This document shows, in pieces, positions 1 to 8,553 of a stretch of 64,000 nucleotides of DNA (its first letter is position 1; each line of letters starts with the position of its first letter). The translations under genes were made by a program, and so were the position numbers. The DNA lies in assembly GCF_002217435.1 (NCBI RefSeq), contig NZ_MUHF01000016.1, forward strand, positions 1 to 64,000. The letters run 5' to 3'. The notes beneath the pieces are model-generated. The model saw only the letters and a list, made by a program, of their open reading frames with translations. It was not told the DNA's origin and ran no database searches. The stretch is from Flavobacterium reichenbachii (lineage in GTDB: Bacteria > Bacteroidota > Bacteroidia > Flavobacteriales > Flavobacteriaceae).

Positions 1-103
1 ATCAATTATTTTACTTCTTTTATATGATCTATCATCTTTTAGAAAATCATTAAAAATAAGCTTTAATTTAAAGTTTAGTCCTCGTTTTACTTCACTTTAG
101 GGC

Positions 104-127
104 TTATTAACATTGAATTGTTTATAA
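104..127. repeat. 24-bp element, copy 1 (DnaA-box-like inverted pair)
   Basis: This copy starts TTATTAACA and ends TGTTTATAA, so its two ends form an imperfect inverted pair of 9-mers. Each 9-mer differs from the DnaA box TTATNCACA by one or two bases. It matches the copy at 441-464 at 22 of 24 positions. Whether it binds anything is unknown; in DNA this AT-rich, chance is a real alternative. Confidence 0.4.
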
Positions 128-440
128 CCTTAAAAAGTCTTTTAAAAATCTGAAATCTAATGTTGCTTTAATATAAAATTTAAGTTTTACACCTAAATTT
201 GAGTATCAGTATAAATATCAACATGAAGTATTGAAAATAACTTTTCTATTGTTTTTAATTATTATATATAAAAACTATTCTAATTTTTATATTAATAAAA
301 TTTTTATATTAAAAATGACTTGCATAAAGTTATTTTAAGACTTGTTTTTAATTCGGTCGATACAATATTCGTTTTTTGAATAATTGTTTAAATATGACCT
401 TTATTTTAGTTTTTACTGTTATTTTTGTTAGTTTAACGGG

Positions 441-464
441 TTATTAACATACAATTGTTTATAA
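441..464. repeat. 24-bp element, copy 2 (DnaA-box-like inverted pair)
   Basis: Second copy of the element at 104-127, 337 bp further on and in the same orientation. Only the two central bases differ (AC instead of TG). The conservation of both ends makes this more than a random AT-rich match, but its function is not evident. Confidence 0.4.
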
Positions 465-780
465 AGTTGGTATTTTTATAGCATACCAAAAATCAGTTAT
501 GATTTTATAAAAATTAAAATTTCCGTGCAGATTCTAAATTGGTTTTCTAAAATTTAATTGATTATGATTTTAATTTTAGATTTTCCTTAATTGAATTCTC
601 GAGAAGACAAATTTATGTTCCAATTTTTATTATGAAATAACTTTGATAATATTTCGCGTAAAAGGTATTTTTCAAATTGTTTCGTAATTGTGAAATTCCA
701 TAGCATTCGTTTTAGGTAAATTAAGTTTTTATATTTCTTTCTGTAAGAGTATATTTTTTAAAAACTTAAATTTAATTATC

Positions 781-1260
781 ATGAGAGTATTATATTTTAC
801 GCTAGCATTCTTATTTGCAAATATTGCAATTTCACAAACACATCAAATTACAAAACACAGCGGTGAACAGCTTGATGTTAATTTCATTAAACATGAAAAA
901 GATTTAATTCATTATTCTGTAAACGGAAATTCTGAAGAAATCAAAATCAGCAAACACGCAGTTTCACATTTAACGAATAAGCAGACCAAACAAACTCAAA
1001 AAATTTCAGATAAAGTAATAGTTAATTCAAAAGACGATTATAAAATGGTAACTGTTTTACCTCAGGAAAAGACAATTGGCTTAAAACAGGCTGCTAATTT
1101 TTCTGGAGTCTCGACAAGGACAAAAGGTGAACCGCCAATTGCAAACCAAAATCAAACTGCGATGAGAATTAAAACACAATCTGCATCAAATGGTTATCCT
1201 TTTGTGAGTATAGTAGAAAAGGCTGATGGAAAATATGAAGCTGTTGCTTATGTGTATTGA
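781..1260 (+). CDS. small exported protein of unknown function
   Basis: A 159-residue protein. The first 19 residues look like a Sec signal peptide (hydrophobic core LYFTLAFLFANIAIS, likely cleavage after S-Q), so the mature protein should be periplasmic or surface-exposed. The mature part is polar, rich in Lys, Gln, Ser and Thr, with no cysteine and no membrane segment. I recognise no family. Residues from about 20 to 65 (a phrase like SGEQLDVNFIKHEKDLIHYSVNG) resemble the short beta-rich motif that many Bacteroidota exported proteins carry, in which a compound or gradient is written into beta strands, but this is weak. It is a stand-alone gene, 88 bp before the YtxH gene, without a clear terminator between them. 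Confidence 0.7.
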   Translation: MRVLYFTLAFLFANIAISQTHQITKHSGEQLDVNFIKHEKDLIHYSVNGNSEEIKISKHAVSHLTNKQTKQTQKISDKVIVNSKDDYKMVTVLPQEKTIGLKQAANFSGVSTRTKGEPPIANQNQTAMRIKTQSASNGYPFVSIVEKADGKYEAVAYVY

Positions 1261-1348
1261 TCTTTTTTAAAATGCAAAAAATACAGATATTCAACTATTT
1301 GTAGTTTTAAAAAAGAGTACCTTTAGTAATCAATTAAAATATTATATT

Positions 1349-1675
1349 ATGTCTAAGAATTTAAATACAGTAGCAGCAATATTAGCGGCTGCGGCAGCAG
1401 GAGCAGCGATCGGAATTTTATTTGCTCCGGACAAAGGCTCTAAAACTAGAGCTAAATTGAAAGAAGGAATTGATGACGCAAAACATAATCTTAAAGATTC
1501 TTTTGATGCAAGTTCTGAAGTACTACGTGAAAAATTTACCAGTGCAACTCAAAATCTTGACGGAACTTTAGATGATTTATTATCAAATGTAAGTCATAAA
1601 ACAGAAGAAGTAATCACTTTTTTAGAATCTAAATTGGCTGATTTGAAAGCACAAAACGCTAAACTTCAAAAATAA
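1349..1675 (+). CDS. YtxH domain-containing protein
   Basis: A 108-residue protein of the YtxH type. Residues 7-27 form an Ala/Gly-rich membrane segment (AAILAAAAAGAAIGILFAP), followed by the typical D-K-G-S-K-T-R motif and then an amphipathic, charged helix with coiled-coil character to the C terminus. This is the usual size for the family. YtxH proteins are small envelope proteins often induced by general or osmotic stress, and their biochemical role is unknown. The next two genes encode a YqjE-like membrane protein and a small basic protein. The set resembles the yqjD-yqjE-yqjK cluster of enterobacteria in layout, which supports a joint envelope or stress role (inference). Confidence 0.85.
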   Translation: MSKNLNTVAAILAAAAAGAAIGILFAPDKGSKTRAKLKEGIDDAKHNLKDSFDASSEVLREKFTSATQNLDGTLDDLLSNVSHKTEEVITFLESKLADLKAQNAKLQK

Positions 1676-1684
1676 TACTTGTAC

Positions 1685-1733
1685 AAAAAGCACATAACTT
1701 TCTTATTTTTATAAGACAGTTTTGTGCTTTTTT
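1685..1733 (+). terminator. intrinsic terminator after the YtxH gene
   Basis: The arms AAAAAGCACATAACT and AGTTTTGTGCTTTTT pair with one mismatch. An inner stem (CTTAT/ATAAG) closes the loop, and a T-rich tract follows. It lies between the YtxH gene and the YqjE-like gene and so probably reduces read-through into the next two genes. Confidence 0.6.
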
Positions 1734-1750
1734 ATTTTAAAAAATAAATT

Positions 1751-2101
1751 ATGGCGTTTGAAGAGTTAAAAGAAAATACTGAAAAAATTCAGGAACAAAC
1801 TAAGGTTTACATTGACAGCCATTTAGCGTACTATAAATTATGGGGCTTTAAAGTTGCAATGAAATCAACAACTTTAATTTTTAAGTTTACCCTTATATTA
1901 TTGTGTTTTAGTATGGTTTTGCTTTTTGGATCTTTTGCGGCAGCATATGCTTTCGGATCTTTATTTGGGAGTACTGCTTTGGGATTTTTAGCAGTAGGAG
2001 GGATCTATCTTTTGTTTACAATACTGCTTTTCTTTATAAAAGATAAGTTTGTGGAAGGTCCGATTTTAGAAAAATTTTCAGAAATCTTTTTTAATGATTA
2101 A
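1751..2101 (+). CDS. YqjE-like / holin-superfamily membrane protein
   Basis: A 116-residue integral membrane protein. The N-terminal 30 residues are charged and helical. Two hydrophobic segments follow at about residues 38-65 and 73-96 (LILLCFSMVLLFGSF and FLAVGGIYLLFTILLFF), separated by a short Gly-rich turn, with a charged C-terminal tail. This two-TM architecture fits the DUF1469/YqjE (phage holin superfamily III) families. Its neighbours are a YtxH protein upstream and a small basic protein 3 bp downstream, with which it is almost certainly co-transcribed. No lysis function is implied by the context, and the phage holin label is only a family name. Confidence 0.75.
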   Translation: MAFEELKENTEKIQEQTKVYIDSHLAYYKLWGFKVAMKSTTLIFKFTLILLCFSMVLLFGSFAAAYAFGSLFGSTALGFLAVGGIYLLFTILLFFIKDKFVEGPILEKFSEIFFND

Positions 2102-2104
2102 TTT

Positions 2105-2359
2105 ATGGGACCAAAGAAATACTCATCGTATGCAGAGATCGAAAGAGATCTTGAAATTTTAAAATTAGAAAAAGATATTAATTATCAGAAATTAGTTTTA
2201 AGTTTTCAGAAAACTAAAGAAAGCATAACACCACAAAATATAGCCGGAGGAATAATTTCTTCTTATAGAGATTATTTGTCAAAATCATATCCAAAAATCA
2301 TACAGGGTATTATACCGCTTATAATCAATTGGTTTATAAATAAAAAAAGAGGCAGTTAA
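2105..2359 (+). CDS. small basic protein, DUF6327-like
   Basis: An 84-residue protein starting 3 bp after the preceding gene. Residues 1-30 are charged and probably helical (YAEIERDLEILKLEKDINYQ). The middle contains QNIAGGIISSY, and the C-terminal 20 residues include a short hydrophobic stretch (IIQGIIPLIINWFI) before a basic KKRGS end. That could be a membrane anchor or amphipathic helix. Proteins like this accompany YtxH and YqjE-like genes in Flavobacteriia, and I associate it with DUF6327 from memory. The stop codon lies inside the loop of the terminator hairpin. Confidence 0.65.
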   Translation: MGPKKYSSYAEIERDLEILKLEKDINYQKLVLSFQKTKESITPQNIAGGIISSYRDYLSKSYPKIIQGIIPLIINWFINKKRGS

Positions 2360-2373
2360 GCCTCTTTTTTTTT
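2342..2373. terminator. bidirectional terminator overlapping a stop codon
   Basis: An A-tract plus GAGGC pairs with GCCTC plus a T-tract around the loop AGTTAA. The TAA in the loop is the stop codon of the 84-residue gene. A-tract and T-tract flank both sides, so the hairpin can end transcripts from the plus-strand cluster and from the convergent SPFH gene. Confidence 0.8.
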
Positions 2374-2377
2374 ATTA

Positions 2378-3361
2378 TTATTGTTGTGTTTCTGGTTGAA
2401 TATCATCTTCGTAACCAGATTGACGCTGAATTGGTTTTGGTTTTTCAACTTTTTTATTGGTTTTTTTCATCATTTCACCGACTTGATTTGAAGCCGTAAA
2501 TGAAGCAACCATATTATTCAGCATGTCGCTTCCTGCTTGCGGCGAATTTGGAAGTAAAATTAAATTAGAATTTGCATCAGCTCCAATTGCCTGCAGTGTA
2601 TCATAATGCTGTGTCACAACAATTAGGGCAGAAGCTTCCTGAGAATTGATTCCCACATTATTCAATACTTCAACACTTTCTACTAATCCTCTTGCAATTT
2701 CGCGACGTTGATCTGCAATACCTTGACCTTGTAAACGTTTACTTTCAGCTTCAGCTTTTGCTTTTGCCACAATTCTGATTCTTGAACTTTCTGCTTCAAA
2801 TTCTGCTGCAGTTTTTTCTCTATCAGCAGCATTAATTCTGTTCATGGCATTTTTTACCTGGATATCCGGATCAATATCGGTAACCAAAGTATTGATAATG
2901 TCATATCCATAAGTAGTCATGGCTTCATTCAATTCTCTTTTTACTGCAATTGCAATATCATCTTTTCTCTCAAAAACATCATCCAGTTTTAGTTTAGGAA
3001 CTTCGGCACGAACTACATCAAATACATAAGCTGTAATCTGATCGTGCGGATATTCTAATTTGTAAAATGCGTCGTAGACTTTATCCTGAATTACTTTAAA
3101 CTGAACCGAAACTTTCATTTTAATAAAAACGTTGTCTTTGGTTTTAGTTTCGATGATAACATCTAATTGTTGGATTTTAAGATTGACACGTCCGGCCAAG
3201 CGATCCACGATTGGAATTTTTAATTGTAATCCAGAATTTCTGACACTGTGAAATTTTCCAAATCTTTCTATTACAACAGAACTTTGTTGTTTTACGGTAA
3301 AGAAAGAGGACATGAAAATAAAGAATGCCAGTACTAGAATGATAATAATTGCTGTACTCAT
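2378..3361 (-). CDS. SPFH/band-7 membrane protein (QmcA-like)
   Basis: A 327-residue member of the stomatin/prohibitin family. Residues 2-22 form a single N-terminal membrane segment (TAIIIILVLAFFIFMSSFF), followed by the SPFH domain starting at QQSSVVIERFGKF. A long charged helix rich in Ala, Glu and Lys (about residues 175-215, AAEFEAESSRIRIVAKAKAEAE) is the oligomerising coiled coil. The C terminus is polar and Lys/Gln-rich, ending in PETQQ. Such proteins form large membrane-associated ring assemblies, often with FtsH-type proteases or NfeD partners. No NfeD gene is visible nearby, so this is the QmcA/HflK-like subgroup. It is transcribed alone between two terminators. Confidence 0.9.
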   Translation of the reverse strand: MSTAIIIILVLAFFIFMSSFFTVKQQSSVVIERFGKFHSVRNSGLQLKIPIVDRLAGRVNLKIQQLDVIIETKTKDNVFIKMKVSVQFKVIQDKVYDAFYKLEYPHDQITAYVFDVVRAEVPKLKLDDVFERKDDIAIAVKRELNEAMTTYGYDIINTLVTDIDPDIQVKNAMNRINAADREKTAAEFEAESSRIRIVAKAKAEAESKRLQGQGIADQRREIARGLVESVEVLNNVGINSQEASALIVVTQHYDTLQAIGADANSNLILLPNSPQAGSDMLNNMVASFTASNQVGEMMKKTNKKVEKPKPIQRQSGYEDDIQPETQQ

Positions 3362-3431
3362 GATAATATAGATTTAGTTTTTATGATCTGGTAAATTACG
3401 AATATTCTGCTAATTTCAATTTTTTTAAACA

Positions 3432-3475
3432 TAAAAAAAACGCTAACAACATTTTAGTAATGTTTATTAGCGTTT
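3432..3475 (-). terminator. terminator of gltX
   Basis: AACGCTAA and TTAGCGTT form the outer stem and an AACATT/AATGTT pair extends it. Read on the minus strand the hairpin is followed by an unbroken run of eight T, so it ends gltX transcripts before the SPFH gene. Confidence 0.75.
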
Positions 3476-3499
3476 GATTTAAAATTTAAAATATTTTAT

Positions 3500-4993
3500 T
3501 TATAAAGTTGCTATCGCTTTCTGAATTCTCGATATAGTTTCTTCTTTTCCGATGATTTCTACAATGTCAAATAGGTGAGGACCTTTGAGTGCTCCAACTA
3601 AACTCAAGCGGAAAGGCTGCATTACTTTACCCATTCCAATTTCGTTTTTGGTTAACCAATCTTTGACAACTGCTTCAATATTTGCCGAATCAAAACCATC
3701 AATATATTCCAGAGTCGAAATCAATTCCTGCATTAAAGCTGGAGTTTCTTCCTTCCAGTTTTTGCTTGCTTTTTCATCATAAGAAGTTGGTGCCTGGAAA
3801 AAGAAATCTGTTAAATCCCAAATATCAGTTGTTAGAACCAAACGTTCTTTAACTAATGACATTATTTTTTCAATTGTATTTTTACTAATTTGAATCCCTT
3901 TTGATTGTAAAACCGGTTCAAATAAATCTGCTAAAAATGAATCATTTTTATTAGACAGATAGTAATGATTTACAGATTTTGCTTTTTCAATATCAAATCT
4001 TGCGCCAGCTTTATGTACTCTGCTTAGATCAAAAACCTGGCTAAGTTCTTCTAATGAAAAATGTTCTTTTTCGGTTCCGTCATTCCAACCAATCATAGCA
4101 AGGAAATTTACTAAAGATTCTGGTAAATGACCTTCTTCTCTAAATCCTTTTAAGCCATTCCATTCTAATGGGAAAACAGGAAATCCGCCAATTTCTCCAT
4201 CACGTTTTGATAATTTTCCTTTTCCGCTAGGTTTTAAAATCAATGGTAAATGTGCAAATTCCGGAGCATCCCAGCCAAAAGCTCTATATAATAAAACGTG
4301 AAGAGGCATAGAAGGAAGCCATTCTTCACCACGAATTACGTGTGAAGTTTCCATCAAATGGTCATCAACAATATTCGCCAAATGATAAGTTGGCATTCCG
4401 TCACTTTTAAAAAGGACTTTATCATCAAGTAAGCTAGTTTCAAATTTTACATCACCGCGAATAATATCTTTTAAATGTAAAGTTTCATCAACCGGAGTTT
4501 TAAAACGAATTACATAATGTTCTCCATTTGCAATTCTTTTAGCAGTTTCTTCAGCAGAAATTACCAAAGAGGTATCCAATATTTCACGATTTGTATGATT
4601 GTATATAAATGTTTTTCCTTGTGCTTCTTGTTCATTTCGTAATGAAGTTAGAGTTTCTGGAGTATCAAAAGCAAAATATGCCCAGCCAGAATTGATCAAT
4701 TGATCTGCATAAATTTTATATAAATCTTTACGCTCGCTTTGTCTGTAAGGACCAAATTTTTCATTCTTTCCAACAGTTTCATCAGGAGAAATTCCTAACC
4801 ATTCTAATGCTTCCATTATATAAGCTTCTGCTCCGGGAACAAAACGCGTCTGATCTGTATCTTCAATTCTCAGATAAAAAACACCATTATGTTTTTTTGC
4901 AAATAAATAATTAAATAGGGCAGTACGAACACCACCAATATGTAATGCTCCTGTTGGACTTGGTGCGAAACGCACACGAACTTGCTTTGACAT
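3500..4993 (-). CDS. gltX: glutamyl-tRNA synthetase
   Basis: A 497-residue class I aminoacyl-tRNA synthetase that charges tRNA-Glu with glutamate in the cytoplasm. The start is RVRFAPSPTGALHIGG (residues 6-21), where HIGG is the HIGH signature. The KMSKS-type loop is KLSKR, in the context KPSGKGKLSKRDG near residue 260. RIEDTDQTR (about residues 42-50) is the conserved substrate-recognition segment. The length and the C-terminal helical anticodon-binding part are normal. It is divergent from the DUF4175 gene across 164 bp containing a 14-bp inverted repeat, and has its own terminator. Confidence 0.97.
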   Translation of the reverse strand: MSKQVRVRFAPSPTGALHIGGVRTALFNYLFAKKHNGVFYLRIEDTDQTRFVPGAEAYIMEALEWLGISPDETVGKNEKFGPYRQSERKDLYKIYADQLINSGWAYFAFDTPETLTSLRNEQEAQGKTFIYNHTNREILDTSLVISAEETAKRIANGEHYVIRFKTPVDETLHLKDIIRGDVKFETSLLDDKVLFKSDGMPTYHLANIVDDHLMETSHVIRGEEWLPSMPLHVLLYRAFGWDAPEFAHLPLILKPSGKGKLSKRDGEIGGFPVFPLEWNGLKGFREEGHLPESLVNFLAMIGWNDGTEKEHFSLEELSQVFDLSRVHKAGARFDIEKAKSVNHYYLSNKNDSFLADLFEPVLQSKGIQISKNTIEKIMSLVKERLVLTTDIWDLTDFFFQAPTSYDEKASKNWKEETPALMQELISTLEYIDGFDSANIEAVVKDWLTKNEIGMGKVMQPFRLSLVGALKGPHLFDIVEIIGKEETISRIQKAIATL

Positions 4994-5026
4994 TTGTTTA
5001 AAATTTTGATGTAAAGATACAACTCT

Positions 5027-5099
5027 AATTAGAAAATTAGAAAATGAGTTTAATGAGATAATATCTTGTTCACAGCCTTAATTGGCTAATTTTCTAATT
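5027..5099. repeat. 14-bp inverted repeat between gltX and the DUF4175 gene
   Basis: AATTAGAAAATTAG at 5027-5040 is exactly reverse-complementary to CTAATTTTCTAATT at 5086-5099, with 45 bp between the arms. It lies in the divergent promoter region, 34 bp upstream of the gltX start codon. It could be an operator or a cruciform, but the sequence is only A/T plus a few G/C, so significance is modest. Confidence 0.45.
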
Positions 5100-5157
5100 G
5101 ACTATTATCTAATTAAAATTATTACTTTTAGGGGTTATAATTAAAAGAGATTTTATT

Positions 5158-8100
5158 TTGAAAACATCATCTGCAATATATCAGAAATTAGAAGGATTTA
5201 TAAAGAAATATTATACCAATGAATTAATAAAAGGAACACTTCTTTTTATTGGTTTCGGACTTTTATATTTTCTGTTTACACTTTTTATTGAGTATTTCCT
5301 TTGGTTAAAACCATTAGGAAGAACAGTTCTATTCTGGATGTTTATTGCAGTAGAAGTTTTTCTGTTGTTTCGATTTATATTATTTCCAATTTTTAAGTTA
5401 TTCAAACTTCAAAAAGGAATCGATTATAATCAGGCATCGGCAATTATTGGAAATCATTTTACAGAGGTAAGTGATAAACTAACGAACTTTCTACAACTTT
5501 CGGCTTCTGAGAATGCAGCAGAAAGTTCTGAATTGATGTTAGCTTCAATAGAACAAAAAGCAAATTCATTACAGCCAATTCCATTTAGCAATGCTGTCAA
5601 TTTTAAGTCAAACAAAAAGTATCTGCCATTGGCTTTGATTCCTGTTTTGCTTTTTGCGGTGTTTTTTGTTTCAGGAAATAGCAATATTATTTCTCAAAGT
5701 TTAAATAGAGTAGTACATTTTAATGCTTCTTTTTTGCCTCCGGCTCCTTTCAAATTTGTAGTTCTTAATCAAAATCTGCAAACAGAACAGAATAAAGATT
5801 TTGTTGTAAAAATGGAATCTGTTGGAAACATCGTTCCCGAAAATGTAATGATTCATATTGGTAATGAAAGTTATTTTATGGAATCTTCTCAACCGGGTAA
5901 GTTCGAATTTAAGATTGAAAAACCTGTTGAGAATGTCTCCTTTTCTTTTGAAGGAAATTCAGTTTCATCTCAGGAATATGAATTGAAAGTAATCACAGTT
6001 CCCTCCATTGCCAATTTCGAAATGGTTTTGAATTTCCCATCTTACTTAAAAAAGAAATCAGAAACTATTCAGGGAACTGGAAATGCAATTGTTCCAGAAG
6101 GTACTTTGGTAACTTGGAAAATGAATACTCAGGCAACTCAGGAGATCGTTTGGAAGGATGAAAATTCAACTTTTAGATTTAATAAAGCCGAAAATGAGTT
6201 TAAATTGAGTAAAAATATAGGTCAAAACACAGAATATCAAATTCTTACTTCTAATAATAAGGTCAAAAACTACGAAAAACTAGATTATCAGTTGTCTGTT
6301 ATCAAAGATCAGCATCCAACAATTACTGTTGCGCCTGCACCAGACAGTTTGAAACTAGATAAAAATTATGTTTTAGGAAGATTGGGAGATGACTATGGTT
6401 TGTCAAAATTGCAGATTGTTTATTACGAACGTAACAAACCTCAGTCGGCAAAACGTGGAACTATTCCGGTGAAGCAATCTGTTTTTGATCAATTCGTTTT
6501 TTCTTTTCCAAGTAATTTGGCTGTAGAAGAAGGAGTGTCTTACGAATATTATTTTGAGGTTTTTGATAACGATGCACCGCACGGATTTAAAAGTACAAAG
6601 TCTTCTACGTTTTCAGATCGAGTTTCTACAACAGATGAAGTTCATGATTTAGAATTGCAACAGCAAAATCAAAACATTAATAGTTTGTCAAAATCGCTGA
6701 AGAATCAAACTAAGCAATTTTCTGAAATGGATAAGATTCAAAACACAGGAAAAGAAAAAGATAATTTGGAGTTTAAAGATCAGCAAAAGATCAATGAGTT
6801 TATCAAACGTCAGAAACAACAAGACGAACAGATGAAACAGTTTGCAGAGAAAATGAATAAGAATTTAGATAAATTCAAAGAAGACAAGAAAGACAAAACT
6901 GCCGAAGATTTACAAAAGCGTTTAGATAATGCAGATAAAGATTTAGAGAAGAATCAGAAATTATTAGATGAATTGAAGAATCTAAATGATAAATTAAACA
7001 GCGAAGAACTGTATGATAAAATGGAAAAGTTTAAGCAAATCAGTAAAAACCAATCCAGAAATTTAGAACAATTAGTCGAGCTGACCAAACGATTTTATGT
7101 AGAAAAGAAAGCAGGACAAGTTGCAGAGAAACTAGATAAACTTGCAGAGAAGCAAGAACAGCTTTCTAATAAAGACAAAGAAAACACTTCAGAAAAACAA
7201 GAAGAGATTAATAAAGCTTTTGAGAAGATACAAGAAGATTTAAAAGATTTGAAAGAAGAAAACAAAACCTTAAAATCTCCGCTTGATATTCCTTCTGATG
7301 CATCTAAAGAAAAAGATGTTAAAGATGATTTGCAAAAAGCATCTGAAGAACTGAATAAAAAGAATACTTCTTCGGCTAAGCCAAAACAGAAAAGTGCCTC
7401 TAAGAAAATGAAGAGTATGGCACAGCAAATGGATTCTAGTATGGAAGGAGGAGAGCAGGAACAATTAGAAGAAGATGTTGCAATGCTTCGTCAGATTCTG
7501 GATAATCTTCTGGCGTATTCATTATCTCAGGAAGATGTTATGAAACAATTTAAATCTATGAAACTGGGTTCTTCTATATATACGAAGAATATAAAAGTAC
7601 AGCAAAACCTGAAACAACAATTCAAACATGTCGATGATAGTTTGTTTGCTTTATCATTACGTAATCCTAAAGTAGCCGAAGATGTAACCAAGGAAATTGG
7701 AAATGTACAATACAATGTAGACAAAGCCATCGAATCGTTGACAGAAGTTCAGGTTCCAAAAGGAGTATCTCACCAGCAATATGCAGTTTCTTCTGCAAAT
7801 AAATTGGCTGATTTTTTAAGTGATTTATTAAATAACATGCAGATGTCTATGTCTAAACCGGGAGCAGGAAAACCAAAACCGGGAGATGGACAAGGAATGC
7901 AGCTTCCAGATATTATTCAAAAACAAAAAGGACTTGCTGATAAAATGAAAGAAGGAATGAAGCCTGGAGATAAACCGGGAAACAATCCTGGAGAAAAACC
8001 TGGACAAGGACAAGAAGGAAAATCTGGTCAGGGAGAAAGTCAGGGCAAACAAGGACAAGGAAAAAGTGGTGATAAAGGTTCTTCTGGTAAAGATGGTAAA

Positions 8101-8553
8101 AACGGAAAAGGAGAGAAAGACGGTAAAGACGGAGAAGATGGAGAAGGAGATGCCGAAGCAATAATGGAAATTTACAAAGAGCAGGTTAAACTTCGCGAAG
8201 CCTTGCAAAAAGAGTTAGCTAAAAAAGGTTTAGATTCTCAAGGAAGATCTGTAATAGATCAAATGAAACAATCTGAAAAGCAACTTTTGAATAAAGGATT
8301 TAAGAATGAGAACTTACAAAGAATCTTAAATATTCAGCAAGAATTATTAAAATTAAATAATGCAGTGCAACAACAAGGGCAAGATACCAAGCGTCAATCT
8401 GAAACAAATAAGGCTGAATTTTCAAATAAGTCAAATGTGTTGCCAAGCTCATTATTGGATTATTTAAACAGTGTAGAGATTTTAAATAGACAATCACTAC
8501 CTTTGCGCTCAAATTTTAACCAAATGGTTCAAGAATATTTTAATACAAAATGA
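5158..8553 (+). CDS. DUF4175 family membrane protein with coiled coil and Gly/Lys-rich tail
   Basis: An 1131-residue protein of the DUF4175 family, restricted as far as I know mainly to Bacteroidota. The frame begins at a TTG codon (5158), since no ATG is available upstream of the first membrane segment. Membrane segments lie at about residues 25-47 (LIKGTLLFIGFGLLYFLF), 55-80 and 155-172 (LPLALIPVLLFAVFFVSG). A large beta-rich region follows (about residues 190-490). From about 500 to 860 the chain is Lys/Gln/Glu-rich coiled coil. Residues about 895-995 are Gly/Lys/Asp/Gln-rich, almost collagen-like (repeats such as GKSGQGESQGKQGQGK). A helical C-terminal part ends the protein. The function is unknown; the fold suggests a cell-envelope scaffold. 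It overlaps ybeY by 4 bp (ATGA), so the two are translationally coupled. Confidence 0.85.
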   Translation: MKTSSAIYQKLEGFIKKYYTNELIKGTLLFIGFGLLYFLFTLFIEYFLWLKPLGRTVLFWMFIAVEVFLLFRFILFPIFKLFKLQKGIDYNQASAIIGNHFTEVSDKLTNFLQLSASENAAESSELMLASIEQKANSLQPIPFSNAVNFKSNKKYLPLALIPVLLFAVFFVSGNSNIISQSLNRVVHFNASFLPPAPFKFVVLNQNLQTEQNKDFVVKMESVGNIVPENVMIHIGNESYFMESSQPGKFEFKIEKPVENVSFSFEGNSVSSQEYELKVITVPSIANFEMVLNFPSYLKKKSETIQGTGNAIVPEGTLVTWKMNTQATQEIVWKDENSTFRFNKAENEFKLSKNIGQNTEYQILTSNNKVKNYEKLDYQLSVIKDQHPTITVAPAPDSLKLDKNYVLGRLGDDYGLSKLQIVYYERNKPQSAKRGTIPVKQSVFDQFVFSFPSNLAVEEGVSYEYYFEVFDNDAPHGFKSTKSSTFSDRVSTTDEVHDLELQQQNQNINSLSKSLKNQTKQFSEMDKIQNTGKEKDNLEFKDQQKINEFIKRQKQQDEQMKQFAEKMNKNLDKFKEDKKDKTAEDLQKRLDNADKDLEKNQKLLDELKNLNDKLNSEELYDKMEKFKQISKNQSRNLEQLVELTKRFYVEKKAGQVAEKLDKLAEKQEQLSNKDKENTSEKQEEINKAFEKIQEDLKDLKEENKTLKSPLDIPSDASKEKDVKDDLQKASEELNKKNTSSAKPKQKSASKKMKSMAQQMDSSMEGGEQEQLEEDVAMLRQILDNLLAYSLSQEDVMKQFKSMKLGSSIYTKNIKVQQNLKQQFKHVDDSLFALSLRNPKVAEDVTKEIGNVQYNVDKAIESLTEVQVPKGVSHQQYAVSSANKLADFLSDLLNNMQMSMSKPGAGKPKPGDGQGMQLPDIIQKQKGLADKMKEGMKPGDKPGNNPGEKPGQGQEGKSGQGESQGKQGQGKSGDKGSSGKDGKNGKGEKDGKDGEDGEGDAEAIMEIYKEQVKLREALQKELAKKGLDSQGRSVIDQMKQSEKQLLNKGFKNENLQRILNIQQELLKLNNAVQQQGQDTKRQSETNKAEFSNKSNVLPSSLLDYLNSVEILNRQSLPLRSNFNQMVQEYFNTK

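Larger units (their letters stand above)
1..780. other. gene-free AT-rich region
   Basis: No open reading frame of convincing length or composition occurs in these 780 bases on either strand. The DNA is strongly AT-rich with long A and T runs. The only structure I see is a 24-bp near-duplicate element at 104-127 and 441-464. The final part presumably contains the promoter of the gene starting at 781, but I cannot place a clear TAnnTTTG box. The region may continue to the left of the window. Confidence 0.6.

Noticed and set aside
1751..2101. Phage holin as sign of a prophage
   Set aside because: The holin superfamily label covers YqjE-like membrane proteins; no phage genes surround it.
7828..8208. 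Antisense open frames within the DUF4175 tail
   Set aside because: They mirror the Gly/Lys-rich tail as Phe/Ser/Leu-rich peptides, without any start signal.
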